Shown here: positions 25,412 to 34,551 of the stretch, piece by piece
How the letters are laid out: each line of letters opens with the position of its first letter
How positions within the stretch are numbered: the stretch's first letter is position 1
DNA from: Senegalia massiliensis
GTDB taxonomy: Bacteria > Bacillota > Clostridia > Tissierellales > SIT17
NCBI RefSeq assembly: GCF_900626135.1
Contig: NZ_LR130786.1
Location: 1-64,000, forward strand
Reading direction: 5' to 3'
Length of the DNA stretch: 64,000 bases
Position numbers and translations under genes: made by a program
The notes under the pieces: model-generated
The model's input: only the letters and a program-made list of their open reading frames with translations
Databases searched by the model: none
Told to the model about the DNA's origin: nothing

Positions 25412-26968
25412 TTGAAAAATAAATTATTTAAAATATGTTTAGTCTCTTTAATAATAATTTCTTTCATCTTATTATATGATACACTTTCTAGATCGATAAA
25501 TATTTCAAACCTTAAAATAGGTGAAAGAATTTTCATATGGCTCGTAACTGGTTCTATGTTTTTCTATTATAAAAAATCAAATGGGGATAGACAATTAGTT
25601 ATGGCTTCTATAAACTCTGATAAAAAATCAGATGATAATTTTTCTAAGAAAAATAGACCAAATGTTTCTTTTAAAGATGTTGCAGGTTTAGAAGAAGTAA
25701 AAGAAGAAATGCAAGAGATTATTGATTTTATAAACGATTCGGAAAAATTTCATAAAATGGGAGCTAAAATCCCAAATGGAATCTTGTTTCATGGACCTCC
25801 AGGAACTGGAAAAACTCTTCTTGCTAAAGCAGTTGCCGGCGAAACAAATTCAACTTTTTTATACTCAAGTGGTTCAGAATTTGTTGAAAAATACGTAGGG
25901 GTAGGAGCAAAAAGAATAAGGGGACTTTTTGAAAAAGCTAGAAAAGATTCTCCTGCAATAATATTCATAGATGAAATTGATGCTATAGGATGTAAAAGGA
26001 ATATGGATAGTAATAATGAAAAAGACCAAACTCTAAACCAGCTGTTAGTGGAAATGGACGGATTTAGTGATAAATCTACAGTCATAATAATAGGAGCAAC
26101 AAATAGACTAGATTTATTAGATGAAGCACTACTTAGACCCGGTAGATTTGATAGACATATATATATAGGAAATCCAAATTTGAAAGCAAGAGAAGATATT
26201 TTTAATGTTCATATTAAAAATAAACCAATTGATAAGTCTGTAAATATTGGCGATTTATCAAGAAAAACTCATGGATTTACAGGTGCTCAACTTGCGAGTA
26301 TTGCTAATGAAGCTGCTATAATTGCAGTGAGAAACAAAAAGAAAAAAATAGATAATATCGATTTTAATGCAGCAATAGAAAGAGTAGTAGCTGGACTGGA
26401 AGTAAAGCATCCTACTGTCTTAAAAAAGGAAAAAAATATAGTAGCACATCATGAAGCTGGCCATGCAATTGTAGGAAAGCTATTAAATTCAGATATGATA
26501 CAAAAAATTTCTATAGTTCCTAGAGGAGAAGCCCTAGGTTATGTTTTAAATTTTCCAGATGAAGAAAGATATTTACTTACTCAACAAGAGTTATATAATA
26601 AAATAATAGTATTATTAGCAGGAAGAGCCGCAGAAAAAATTTGTTTCGATGAAGTAACTACAGGTGCTCAAAACGACTTAAAAAAAGCTACTAAATTAGC
26701 TAATAATATGGTGTGTAATTATGGAATGAGTTCCTTAGGTAATATATCAATTGATGAAACTCACATAAGATACTCTATTGATACTATTAATACTGAGGTT
26801 AAAACAATAATGGAAGATTGTTATTCTAAAGCACTAGATATAATAAGAAACAATGAACATATTTTAAAAGAAGTTGCAAATTATCTTTTAGAAAAAGAAA
26901 CTATGGATAAAGAACAATTAGATATACTTTTAAATAAAAAAGATAATTTAAGTAAAACAGCTAATTAA
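25412..26968 (+). CDS. FtsH-family membrane AAA metalloprotease, short form
   Basis: A 518-residue membrane-anchored protease. Two close membrane helices (about 5-23 and 38-53) are joined by only about 15 residues; the roughly 70-residue extracytoplasmic domain of standard FtsH is missing. The AAA domain has Walker A GPPGTGKT (128-135), Walker B IIFIDEID (183-190) and the second region of homology with GRFDRHI. The zinc motif HEAGH is at 347-351, with TTGAQNDL supplying the likely third ligand. The start is TTG with AAAGGCGGAG ahead. It is an isolated plus-strand gene between infC and thrS, so it is probably a paralog of the housekeeping FtsH. Confidence 0.9.
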   Translation: MKNKLFKICLVSLIIISFILLYDTLSRSINISNLKIGERIFIWLVTGSMFFYYKKSNGDRQLVMASINSDKKSDDNFSKKNRPNVSFKDVAGLEEVKEEMQEIIDFINDSEKFHKMGAKIPNGILFHGPPGTGKTLLAKAVAGETNSTFLYSSGSEFVEKYVGVGAKRIRGLFEKARKDSPAIIFIDEIDAIGCKRNMDSNNEKDQTLNQLLVEMDGFSDKSTVIIIGATNRLDLLDEALLRPGRFDRHIYIGNPNLKAREDIFNVHIKNKPIDKSVNIGDLSRKTHGFTGAQLASIANEAAIIAVRNKKKKIDNIDFNAAIERVVAGLEVKHPTVLKKEKNIVAHHEAGHAIVGKLLNSDMIQKISIVPRGEALGYVLNFPDEERYLLTQQELYNKIIVLLAGRAAEKICFDEVTTGAQNDLKKATKLANNMVCNYGMSSLGNISIDETHIRYSIDTINTEVKTIMEDCYSKALDIIRNNEHILKEVANYLLEKETMDKEQLDILLNKKDNLSKTAN

Positions 26969-26996
26969 AGACACCCTAAGGTGCCTTTAATTAGCT
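26959..26996. terminator. Bidirectional terminator between ftsH-like gene and thrS
   Basis: AGCTAATTAAAG-CACC pairs with GGTG-CTTTAATTAGCT around CTAA, with one mismatch. It overlaps the ftsH-like stop and abuts the thrS stop. Confidence 0.8.
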
Positions 26997-28904
26997 TTAT
27001 TTTTCTTCTATTTCTTTTGTAATCATATCTATAAACTCTTCCACTTTTATAGCTCCAGTATCTCCTTTTTCTCTTGAACGAACTGAAACTTTACCTTCAT
27101 TTTCTTCCTTTTCACCTATAACAAGCATATAAGGAATTTGTTGTAACTGTGATTCTCTTATCTTATACCCTATCTTTTCTGATCTATCATCTAATTCTAC
27201 TTTTATACCTTTTCTTCTAAGTTCCTTCATAATCTCACTACCATAATCATTAAATTTATCAGATATAGGAAGTATAGTTGCTTGAACTGGAGCTAACCAT
27301 GTAGGGAATTTACCAGCAAAATGTTCTATTAGTATTCCAATAAATCTCTCAATACTCCCTAAAGCTGCAGTATGAATAATTATTGGTCTATGCTTATCTC
27401 CATCATCACCTATATATGTTAAATCAAACCTCTGAGGCATTTGAAAATCTAATTGTATAGTTCCACATTGCCAAGTTCTTCCTATGGCATCTTCTAAGTG
27501 AAAATCTATTTTAGGTCCATAAAAAGCTCCATCACCTTCATTTAAAATATAATCCACTTCAAGTTCTTCTAATGCATCTCTTAATGCAGTCTCAGCCATA
27601 TTCCAATCTTCTTCAGTTCCCATTGATTTTTCAGGTCTAGTAGACAATTCAATATTATATTTAAAACCAAAAGTAGTATAAATCTTGTCAATTTTTCTTA
27701 CCACACCTTTGATTTCATCCTTTATTTGTGATGGTAACATAAATATATGTGCATCATCTTGAGTAAAGGCACGAACTCTCATAAGCCCATGTAATGCTCC
27801 TGATAATTCATGTCTATGAACCTTCCCAACTTCTGCAACTCTCATTGGAAGATCTCTATAGGAATGCATCTCATTTTTATATACTAAAAATCCTCCTGGA
27901 CAATTCATAGGTTTAATAGCAAAATCCTCTTCATCAATTTTTACTGCATACATATTTTCTCTGTAATGATGCCAATGACCTGAAGTTTCCCAAAGCTTTC
28001 TACTTAATATTATAGGTGTCTCTACTTCTACGTATCCTTCTTCCTTATGAAGAGTTCTCCAAAATTCTAATAATGTATTCTTAAGTTCTGTTCCTTTTGG
28101 TAAGAAAAATGGAAATCCAGGACCTTCTTCTAATATAGTAAATAGACCTAACTCTTTTCCTAATTTTCTATGGTCTCTTTTTTTAGCTTCTTCCATACGT
28201 TCAATATATGCATCTAAATCTTTTTTCTTTTCAAAAGAAGTTCCATATATTCTTTGAAGCATTTTATTTTTTTCATCGCCTCTCCAATATGCACCAGCTA
28301 TATTTAGTAATTTAAAAGCTTTAACTTTTTTTGTACTTGGTAAATGTGGTCCTCTACATAAATCTACAAAGTCTCCTTGTTTATAAAAAGATATTTCTTC
28401 ACCTTCTGCTAAATCTTCAACTAACTCTATTTTATAATCTTCACCTTGTTCCCTTAGAAATTCAATAGCTTCTTCTCTTGGTAAAACAAACTTTTCCATA
28501 GGTAAATCTTGTTTTACTATTTTTTTCATTTCTTTCTCTATTTTTTCTAAATCTTCAGGAGTGAATTTATGATCAGTATCAAAATCATAATAAAAACCAT
28601 CTTTTATTGCAGGTCCAATTGCTAGCTTAGTGTCAGGGTATAATTTTTTAACTGCATTTGCTAATATATGAGCACTAGTATGTCTAAATACCTCCTCTCC
28701 ACCCTCATCATTAAATTTTAATAATACTAAATCAGCATCTCTATTTATTTCTTCATTAAGACCAACTAATTTTCCATTCACCTTTGCGCCAGTTATAACT
28801 CTTGCAAGTCCCTCACTAATATCTTTTGCAACTTGCAAAGGAGTTACTTTTTCTTCATATTCTTTTATAGAATTATCTGGTAAACTAATTTTTATATTTG
28901 CCAT
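26997..28904 (-). CDS. thrS: Threonine--tRNA ligase
   Basis: A 635-residue class II synthetase, full length. It begins with a TGS domain (about 1-62), then the N2 editing domain with RHTSAHILANAVKKLYP, a linker, the catalytic core with PMNCPGGFLVYKNEMHSYRD (zinc and motif 2 area) and TFGFKYNIELSTRPEKSMG, motif 3 near LGSIERFIGILIEHFAG, and the C-terminal anticodon-binding domain. The editing domain suggests normal proofreading of serine. Controlled by a T-box with specifier ACT. Confidence 0.97.
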   Translation of the reverse strand: MANIKISLPDNSIKEYEEKVTPLQVAKDISEGLARVITGAKVNGKLVGLNEEINRDADLVLLKFNDEGGEEVFRHTSAHILANAVKKLYPDTKLAIGPAIKDGFYYDFDTDHKFTPEDLEKIEKEMKKIVKQDLPMEKFVLPREEAIEFLREQGEDYKIELVEDLAEGEEISFYKQGDFVDLCRGPHLPSTKKVKAFKLLNIAGAYWRGDEKNKMLQRIYGTSFEKKKDLDAYIERMEEAKKRDHRKLGKELGLFTILEEGPGFPFFLPKGTELKNTLLEFWRTLHKEEGYVEVETPIILSRKLWETSGHWHHYRENMYAVKIDEEDFAIKPMNCPGGFLVYKNEMHSYRDLPMRVAEVGKVHRHELSGALHGLMRVRAFTQDDAHIFMLPSQIKDEIKGVVRKIDKIYTTFGFKYNIELSTRPEKSMGTEEDWNMAETALRDALEELEVDYILNEGDGAFYGPKIDFHLEDAIGRTWQCGTIQLDFQMPQRFDLTYIGDDGDKHRPIIIHTAALGSIERFIGILIEHFAGKFPTWLAPVQATILPISDKFNDYGSEIMKELRRKGIKVELDDRSEKIGYKIRESQLQQIPYMLVIGEKEENEGKVSVRSREKGDTGAIKVEEFIDMITKEIEEK

Positions 28905-28935
28905 ATCTATTCCTCCTTATAACTTTATTTTAAAA

Positions 28936-29150
28936 AATAAAAAACCTCACTCCTAGAATACTCTAGGGGCGAGGTATATTCGCGGTTCCACCCTTGTTTT
29001 TACTTTAAAATCTTAACGTGATTAACGGAAATCTTTAGCCTAATGGTTCAGATTCAACTCCAGGTTAGTTTTCAATTGAACATATTTAGAAATACTTACA
29101 GCTATTGTATCTCCTCTCTTTAAACTGTTTTCAATTTACTCGACCCTTCA
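28936..29150 (-). promoter_or_regulatory. T-box riboswitch of thrS (specifier ACT)
   Basis: The minus strand has GGGTGGAACCGCG (28981-28993), the opening AAAGAGAGGAGATAC, and the terminator ACCTCGCCCCTAGAG...TAGGAGTGAGGT (28945-28975) with T-run. The specifier is ACT (29067-29069), before AACCTGGAG, matching tRNA-Thr. Confidence 0.94.
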
Positions 29151-29175
29151 AAGTTATTATGAATATATTTATAAT

Positions 29176-29204
29176 ATTATACAACTTTATATGTTATTTG
29201 TCAA
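29176..29204 (-). promoter_or_regulatory. Promoter of the thrS T-box
   Basis: Minus-strand TTGACA (29199-29204) and TATAAT (29176-29181), both perfect consensus, with a 17-nt spacer. It lies just beyond the stop of the DUF445 gene. Confidence 0.88.
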
Positions 29205-29217
29205 TATATTTTCCACT

Positions 29218-29823
29218 TTAAAAAACAAAAAATACTAATATTCCTTGTATAGCTCCTATTAATAACCCTAATATTCCTCCTAATATTTCTATATGCTTTA
29301 ATTCTTTTTTTGCAATTGATATAATTATTTCTTCAACCTTTTGTATTTCATAATTATTTATTTTATCTTCTACAATTTCTGATATTCTTACGTTTTCAAT
29401 TGTTTTATCAACCATTTCATCAATTAATTCCTTTATTGTTTTATCTCCTTCTTTTGCAATAAAATCATTCACATAGCTTAATATCATCTTTTTCACTGTA
29501 GAAGGAATAATGGAAGGCATTTTTTTGTCTACTATTTCATTCACCTTTTGCATAATTTTAATCTTTATTTTATATATATCATCTTCTTCTATTACTCTAT
29601 CAATTATTTCATGAATAGATAAAAGTTCCTCTTCAACTACTAAGCCAATACTTTTAGCTACTTCATCTTTTCTTTTTGGTATTAGACCTTGTATTTTAAA
29701 GTTAATTATAGGAATATTTATAGGATATAAAGGTCTAAAAAGCAATTTAATTGCTACTATGTTTGTAAGCCAACCTATAGTCCCTCCTATTATCATCATT
29801 GTTAATATTTCCAATATTGCCAT
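29218..29823 (-). CDS. DUF445 family membrane protein
   Basis: A 201-residue YheB/DUF445-type protein. An N-terminal helix with MMIIGGTIGWLTNIVAIKLLFRPLYP is the family signature (G-x-x-T-N-x-x-A-I-x-x-L-F-x-P). A long helical region full of Glu/Lys follows, with a C-terminal membrane helix (GGILGLLIGAIQGILVFFVF). Length is about half that of the larger Bacillus members, as in many clostridia. Function is unknown; some relatives are sporulation-associated. Confidence 0.85.
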   Translation of the reverse strand: MAILEILTMMIIGGTIGWLTNIVAIKLLFRPLYPINIPIINFKIQGLIPKRKDEVAKSIGLVVEEELLSIHEIIDRVIEEDDIYKIKIKIMQKVNEIVDKKMPSIIPSTVKKMILSYVNDFIAKEGDKTIKELIDEMVDKTIENVRISEIVEDKINNYEIQKVEEIIISIAKKELKHIEILGGILGLLIGAIQGILVFFVF

Positions 29824-29879
29824 TTAAATTCACCTCATCTTCATGTTAACCATGCTATTATATCATATTTATCTAATTA

Positions 29880-29913
29880 AAAAAACTTCTAAAGTATACT
29901 TTAGAAGTTTTTT
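29880..29913 (-). terminator. Terminator of ytxC
   Basis: A perfect 34-nt palindrome with A-run and T-run at its ends, overlapping the ytxC stop codon. Confidence 0.85.
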
Positions 29914-30808
29914 AATGTTGTTTATGAATATCAATTTTTTCATCTATACTACACAAATTACAGCCTTCACATATTAATACATTATCATCAAATAAACTTT
30001 TTATTATTTGTATCACATCATCTTGTTTTCGATTACCTAAATGTACAATCACCTTCTTAGGAGCAATTGTTATAAGTGAGCTTATTAAAAGATCATCATA
30101 TCCCATTTCATTATATTCCATTTCCTCAGCAATTTGCTTAAGATAATTATTATCAATAATTTTCATATCATTATCATATAATAAATATCCATCTTTCACA
30201 AAGAATATATTTACTATTTCAAATTTAGGAGTTTGAATTTCCATAAAATATTTTAACATATTTATAAAATCTTCAAATTCTTTTTCTAATATAAACTCTT
30301 GTATTATATCATCAACTGTACTTTTTATAAAATTCCTTAAAAACTTTAATCTAAAATTTATAAAACCTTCTATATTAATACAATTATTTTGACTTAAATA
30401 ATCTAATAATAATTTATTAATTTTTGCTTTCTTGCTTAATCTAGGTTTTATTAAATTATAATCTTTATATTCTTTTTCTATATAATATAAGCTTTTATTA
30501 CATATATTATCTATATCAACATCTTTAAAATAAATATCTTTATTTGCTAATTCCTTTTTAATCATATAAAATTGATAATTTTCTAAAATTAAATCTGATA
30601 ATTCACTAGCTATATTATCATTTATAATTTTTTTTATATATTCTTCATTTTCTTTTTCATCTATAAAATAACTTAGCTTTGATAATTCACCTATTTTATT
30701 ATAAATTTTCTTAATATCAGCAATACTATCTATAAATTTAAATTTATTATTTAAAATATTTAAAACATCACAAATATCACTATTATACTCAATTGTTAAA
30801 CAGTACAT
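29912..30808 (-). CDS. ytxC: Putative sporulation protein YtxC
   Basis: A 298-residue protein matching the YtxC family by its overall pattern: an N-terminal variable region, FINFRLKFLRNFIKSTVDDIIQEFILE near residues 145-172, EIQTPKFEIVNIFFVKDGYLLYD near 200, and a C-terminal SSLITIAPKKVIVHLG with cysteines EGCNLC. In bacilli ytxC is sporulation-associated but has no defined biochemical role. It stands alone with its own terminator, upstream of the thrS region. Confidence 0.85.
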   Translation of the reverse strand: MYCLTIEYNSDICDVLNILNNKFKFIDSIADIKKIYNKIGELSKLSYFIDEKENEEYIKKIINDNIASELSDLILENYQFYMIKKELANKDIYFKDVDIDNICNKSLYYIEKEYKDYNLIKPRLSKKAKINKLLLDYLSQNNCINIEGFINFRLKFLRNFIKSTVDDIIQEFILEKEFEDFINMLKYFMEIQTPKFEIVNIFFVKDGYLLYDNDMKIIDNNYLKQIAEEMEYNEMGYDDLLISSLITIAPKKVIVHLGNRKQDDVIQIIKSLFDDNVLICEGCNLCSIDEKIDIHKQH

Positions 30809-30929
30809 CTTTTCACTCCTTTCTGCTGTAATAGTAGTATATGTTTAATGATTACTGTTATTCAATTATTAATATACATTATATTCAATTATAAGGAATT
30901 ATTGCTGTAATAAATTTTCAAATAAAAAT

Positions 30930-30970
30930 AACCCTTGATAGCATTATATGCAATAATGCTATCAAGGGTT
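30930..30970 (-). terminator. Terminator of tRNA-Cys
   Basis: A perfect 17-bp stem with a 7-nt loop, followed on the minus strand by TATTTTTATTT, 14 bp beyond the tRNA 3' end. Confidence 0.85.
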
Positions 30971-30984
30971 TAAAATAGTTAAAA

Positions 30985-31058
30985 TGGAGGCGGCACCCAG
31001 ATTTGAACTGGGGATAAAGGATTTGCAGTCCTCTGCCTTACCACTTGGCCATGCCGCC
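30985..31058 (-). tRNA. tRNA-Cys (GCA)
   Basis: A 74-nt minus-strand tRNA with acceptor stem GGCGGCA/TGCCGCC, a D-loop with GTGGTA, anticodon GCA in the loop CTGCAAA, the T-arm GTTCAAATC and discriminator U followed by an encoded CCA. U73 and the GCA anticodon are the tRNA-Cys identity elements. It is a single gene with its own terminator. Confidence 0.97.
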
Positions 31059-31125
31059 ATATATAATACTAATTGTCCAACAGAATTAATTATATCATAT
31101 TTAAAAACTAAAATCAATATTAATT

Positions 31126-31608
31126 TTAGTTTCCTATATCAAATAAAATAAAATCTATAGTTGTAATTACTCCAAAAATAAATAACAATTCATCATTTAA
31201 TAAAATAGTATCAACTTCATATGCTTCAGATAAAAGTATAGCTCTTTTACTTATATTAGCTATTTTTTTATCATTATCCCAAATTTCAAATTCCATAGAA
31301 GAAGGATCACCTTCTAATCTATATCTTTTTTTATCTTTATTAATTATAAAATTATGCCTAAATAATATTCTGTCATATAATATCTCACCTATTAGACTTT
31401 CTTTTTTATAAATATTAAATTTTTGATTGTTTGCAGTATCTTGAATATTAATAGTCAAAATTTCTTTTTCTTTTTCATCAAAAAAAGTAAAAATATTATC
31501 ATTAAAATAATTAGCTTTTACTATATCATATAATAATTCTTGTTCTGAATTCTTAATAGTTATATGAGTAGATTTATTAGGAATATTTTTTTCTATTTTA
31601 AATTTCAT
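31126..31608 (-). CDS. LURP-one-related / YxjI-like protein (tentative)
   Basis: A 160-residue beta-strand-rich protein without signal peptide. The repeating pattern of short strands and the segment RYRLEGDPSSMEFEIWDNDKKIANISKR near residues 95-122 resemble the tubby-like fold of LURP-one/YxjI proteins, where G-D-x-x-x-x-E-F-x-I is conserved. The C-terminus is hydrophobic (LLFIFGVITTIDFILFDIG). Function is unknown; family members are suggested to bind phospholipid. The identification is by pattern only. Confidence 0.65.
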   Translation of the reverse strand: MKFKIEKNIPNKSTHITIKNSEQELLYDIVKANYFNDNIFTFFDEKEKEILTINIQDTANNQKFNIYKKESLIGEILYDRILFRHNFIINKDKKRYRLEGDPSSMEFEIWDNDKKIANISKRAILLSEAYEVDTILLNDELLFIFGVITTIDFILFDIGN

Positions 31609-31679
31609 ACTATACCTCCATAATATATATAAAATATTATATCACATATAGGGAAATAATATAATTGAGGTGAAGTATT

Positions 31680-31847
31680 ATGAAAAAACAAATTTCAAGT
31701 AAAAAAGAAAATTTTTGTTTTGAAAAACCTAATTCAAAACAAGCAATTTCAGATATACATCACGAAGAAGGAGAAGCTAAGGTTCCTATTCCTAGTTTAG
31801 ATCAAGTAATTGAAGCCAAAGAATGGGTAGATAATGTAGAAAAATAA
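31680..31847 (+). CDS. Small DUF3787-type spore protein
   Basis: A 55-residue ORF with a TTGAGGTGAAG ribosome binding site 6 nt before its ATG and a terminator at the stop. The second half, VPIPSLDQVIEAKEWVDNVEK in two parts (VPIPSLDQVI, EAKEWVDNVEK), matches the C-terminal conserved segment of DUF3787, some members of which are described as spore surface proteins in Clostridioides. The N-terminal 20 residues are basic and variable. It is convergent with the ferritin-like gene. Confidence 0.7.
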   Translation: MKKQISSKKENFCFEKPNSKQAISDIHHEEGEAKVPIPSLDQVIEAKEWVDNVEK

Positions 31848-31875
31848 AAGACAAATCAATTATGATTTGTCTTTT
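31846..31875. terminator. Bidirectional terminator
   Basis: A 13-bp perfect stem (31846-31858 with 31863-31875) with a 4-nt loop between the convergent DUF3787-type and ferritin-like genes. Confidence 0.82.
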
Positions 31876-32392
31876 AAAAATCTTCTATGTGATTAAATCT
31901 AGCATCTTCTAACCATCTTTCTGATTTTGTTACATGATCTAACATATTATCTATAGCTTGATAATGTTTCTTTTCTTCAATTATTAATCTTTCAAAAATT
32001 TTCTTATCACATTCATTTTTTGCATTATCAACTTGTTTTTGATAAAACTCTATTGTCTCTTTTTCTAATTCTAAAGCATGTCTATAAGCTTTTACTGTCT
32101 CAGAAATATTTATTTTAGCATAAAGAAACTCTTCATTACTTTCATTTTCATAGGAAGTGTCTTTGTCTAATCTTTTACTAAAAATTGTATCTACATCTTC
32201 CATATTAATTTCACTATTACAGTCAAAATAATTTTCTTTTATATTTTTTATTATTTCATAATGCTTTTTTTCATCTTCAGCCATCATTCTAAAGATATTC
32301 TTTATACCTTCGCTTTCTGTTTTCTTCATTTGTTCTTTATAATACTGTTCCCCTTCTTTTTCCATTTTCATAGCTATTTCATAAATATCCAT
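31874..32392 (-). CDS. Ferritin-like / rubrerythrin-family protein
   Basis: A 172-residue all-helical protein with two carboxylate-histidine motifs typical of a ferritin-like diiron site: MAEDEKKHYEII near residue 40 and LIIEEKKHYQAID near 140, each paired with an upstream acidic helix (KMEKEGEQYYKEQM; ELEKETIEFYQKQV). There is no C-terminal rubredoxin domain. Such proteins protect anaerobes from peroxide or store iron; the exact role is not determined. AGGAGG-type site ahead. Confidence 0.85.
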   Translation of the reverse strand: MDIYEIAMKMEKEGEQYYKEQMKKTESEGIKNIFRMMAEDEKKHYEIIKNIKENYFDCNSEINMEDVDTIFSKRLDKDTSYENESNEEFLYAKINISETVKAYRHALELEKETIEFYQKQVDNAKNECDKKIFERLIIEEKKHYQAIDNMLDHVTKSERWLEDARFNHIEDF

Positions 32393-32466
32393 TTAAAAAC
32401 CTCCTTATATTCATTAATTTAAATATACCCTTAAATATTTAATATTAACAAATAGGATTTATGCTT

Positions 32467-33345
32467 TTAAATTCTATCTATTAAATCTTGAAGTTCTTTT
32501 TTCTCAAAATTATATTTTTCATTACAAAAATGGCAAACTAACTCCGCATTCTCATCTTCATTTATTATACTTTCAAGTTCTTCTTTACCTAAACTAATAA
32601 GTGCTTTCTCCATACGATCCTTATTACAATCACATATAAATTCAACTTCTTTTTTCTCTGTTATTTTCATTGAAAACTCACCAAAAACTTGTTCTAGAAT
32701 ATCTTCAGGTTTTGATCCTTCATCTATTAAAGATGAAATAAATGATAATATAGTAATGTTTTTTTCTAATTTAGATAAAACTTCTTCTTCTATATTTGGA
32801 AGAACTTGAACAATAACTCCACCTGATGCTTTTACACTTCTATCTTTATCTATTAATACTCCTAATGCAACTGCTGAGGGTTGTTGTTCTGAAGCTGTGA
32901 AATAATTTGCTATATCTTCAGCAATTTCTCCACTAACAATATTAGATTGTCCTACATATGGTTTTTTAAGTCCTAAATCTTTAATCACTATTAATTTACC
33001 ATTTTCACCTACAGCTTTACCTACATTTAACTTACCATCTTTTCTATCTTCAACCTCTACTTGAGGATTAGAAATATAACCTTTTACTTGACCTTTACTA
33101 TTTGCTACTGCAAGAATATTGTTAATAGGACCATCTCCTCTAAATTGGAGGGTTAATTTATCTTTATCACCTTTTAACATAAAACCCATCATTGTTGCCC
33201 CCGTTAAAGTTCTACCTAATGCAGCTGTTGCTACTGGAGATGTCTGATGAATACTTCTAGCCTTTTCTACCATATTAGTAGAACTAATAATAAATACTCT
33301 AAAAGAAGCATTTTCATCACTAGCTCTTATTATATAATCTTTCAT
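32467..33345 (-). CDS. hslO: 33 kDa chaperonin Hsp33
   Basis: A 292-residue redox-regulated holdase. The N-terminal core shows FRVFIISSTNMVEKARSIH, TGATMMGFMLKGDKDKLTLQ and GYISNPQVEV. The C-terminal redox switch has the four zinc-binding cysteines as FICDCNK (C-x-C, near residue 237) and ELVCHFCNEKY (C-x2-C, near 270). It is activated by oxidation in the cytoplasm. A single gene, followed by the ferritin-like gene, so both are oxidative-stress related. Confidence 0.95.
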   Translation of the reverse strand: MKDYIIRASDENASFRVFIISSTNMVEKARSIHQTSPVATAALGRTLTGATMMGFMLKGDKDKLTLQFRGDGPINNILAVANSKGQVKGYISNPQVEVEDRKDGKLNVGKAVGENGKLIVIKDLGLKKPYVGQSNIVSGEIAEDIANYFTASEQQPSAVALGVLIDKDRSVKASGGVIVQVLPNIEEEVLSKLEKNITILSFISSLIDEGSKPEDILEQVFGEFSMKITEKKEVEFICDCNKDRMEKALISLGKEELESIINEDENAELVCHFCNEKYNFEKKELQDLIDRI

Positions 33346-33410
33346 AATAAATCCTCCTAATTTTAATCATTTGATACATATTATACCCATAAAATAATAG
33401 TTTTACATAA

Positions 33411-33443
33411 AAAAATTAAGACCCCACATTGGAGTCTTAATTG
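33411..33443 (-). terminator. Terminator of the cold shock gene
   Basis: Stem AATTAAGAC with GTCTTAATT (33415-33443) and additional C/G pairs in the loop; six or more Ts follow on the minus strand. Confidence 0.8.
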
Positions 33444-33479
33444 CTACGTTAACTATATATTAAATATTATTATATTTTC

Positions 33480-33680
33480 TTATAGTTTAGTGATATTAGT
33501 AGCTTGTGGGCCTTTTTCGCCTTCAACTATTTCGAATTCAACTTCTTGACCTTCTTCTAAAGTTTTGAATCCGTCACCTTGAATTGCTGAATAATGTGCA
33601 AATACATCTTCACCATTTTCTCTTGTTATAAATCCATAACCTTTAGTTGCATTGAACCATTTAACTGTTCCCTTTTCCAT
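33480..33680 (-). CDS. Cold shock domain protein
   Basis: A 66-residue CspA-like protein: [18 protein letters not shown] carries RNP1 (KGYGFI), and VFAHYSAI is RNP2-like. It binds single-stranded nucleic acid and melts RNA structure. An ATG three codons upstream (33689) is only one base from AGGAGG; the ATG at 33680 has 10-nt spacing and is the usual CspA start. A terminator lies 35 bp downstream. Confidence 0.95.
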   Translation of the reverse strand: MEKGTVKWFNATKGYGFITRENGEDVFAHYSAIQGDGFKTLEEGQEVEFEIVEGEKGPQATNITKL

Positions 33681-33788
33681 TAAAAACATTCCTCCTAAAA
33701 TCTATTACCTGTAGATATGTACTATATACTATCTACTACTTCTATAGTCTATCATAGTATTTTTTTTATGTCAAACAAAATTTTAATT

Positions 33789-34520
33789 TTATTTCATTGC
33801 TACAAAATTAATTCTTGTACTATATTCTTTGGGTCCTTCAAATGATAAACCATCAAAAGTTGATATTTTTTTAAATCCAACTTTCTTTAATAATAACACA
33901 ATTTCTTCTACATGAAAAGCCCTTTCTCTATGAAATTCATTAAATCTATGATAAACATCATTTTCTTTTATAAAAAATGTAAGATAGAAGTTACTTATAT
34001 TATCTTTAAATTCATTCTCCCATGTATAAAAAACATCATCTTCATCATGTACAAATGTGTTATCACCTATAACTTCAGACAATTTATAATATGAATTAAT
34101 ATCAAATATAAATATTCCTTCATTGTCTAAATGATTATAAACATTTAAAAATGTTTTTTCTAAATCTTCAATATTTACTATATAATTTATACTATCACAT
34201 ATACTTATTATTGAGTCAAACTTTTTATTAAAATTAAAATCTAGCATATTCATATTTCTTATTGATACATTTTTATACTTTCTAAGCTTTGAATATGCTA
34301 TGGATAACATTTCTTCAGACAAATCAAAGCATTCAATATTATATCTTTCTTTTGCTAAAATTTCTGTTAAGTTTCCTGTACCGCAAGCCATTTCTAATAT
34401 ATTTTTTGGTTTTTTATCAAATTTATTAAATATATCTTTTATGTAATTATACCAATCCATATAATTAATATCTTTTTTCATTAATTTATCATAAATCAAT
34501 GAAAATTCATTATATGCCAT
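33789..34520 (-). CDS. Class I SAM-dependent methyltransferase
   Basis: A 243-residue methyltransferase with motif I ILEMACGTGNLTEIL (about residues 39-53), an acidic residue after strand beta2 (IECFDLSEEM), and FDSIISICDSINYI as motif III. The C-terminal substrate part (YHRFNEFHRERAFHVEEI) is like YjdI/YqeM-type clostridial methyltransferases of unknown substrate. AGGAGGAG precedes the ATG. The gene lies directly downstream of the SASP-like gene. Confidence 0.88.
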   Translation of the reverse strand: MAYNEFSLIYDKLMKKDINYMDWYNYIKDIFNKFDKKPKNILEMACGTGNLTEILAKERYNIECFDLSEEMLSIAYSKLRKYKNVSIRNMNMLDFNFNKKFDSIISICDSINYIVNIEDLEKTFLNVYNHLDNEGIFIFDINSYYKLSEVIGDNTFVHDEDDVFYTWENEFKDNISNFYLTFFIKENDVYHRFNEFHRERAFHVEEIVLLLKKVGFKKISTFDGLSFEGPKEYSTRINFVAMK

Positions 34521-34551
34521 TAAATCTCCTCCTTATTAAACTAATCTTTAG

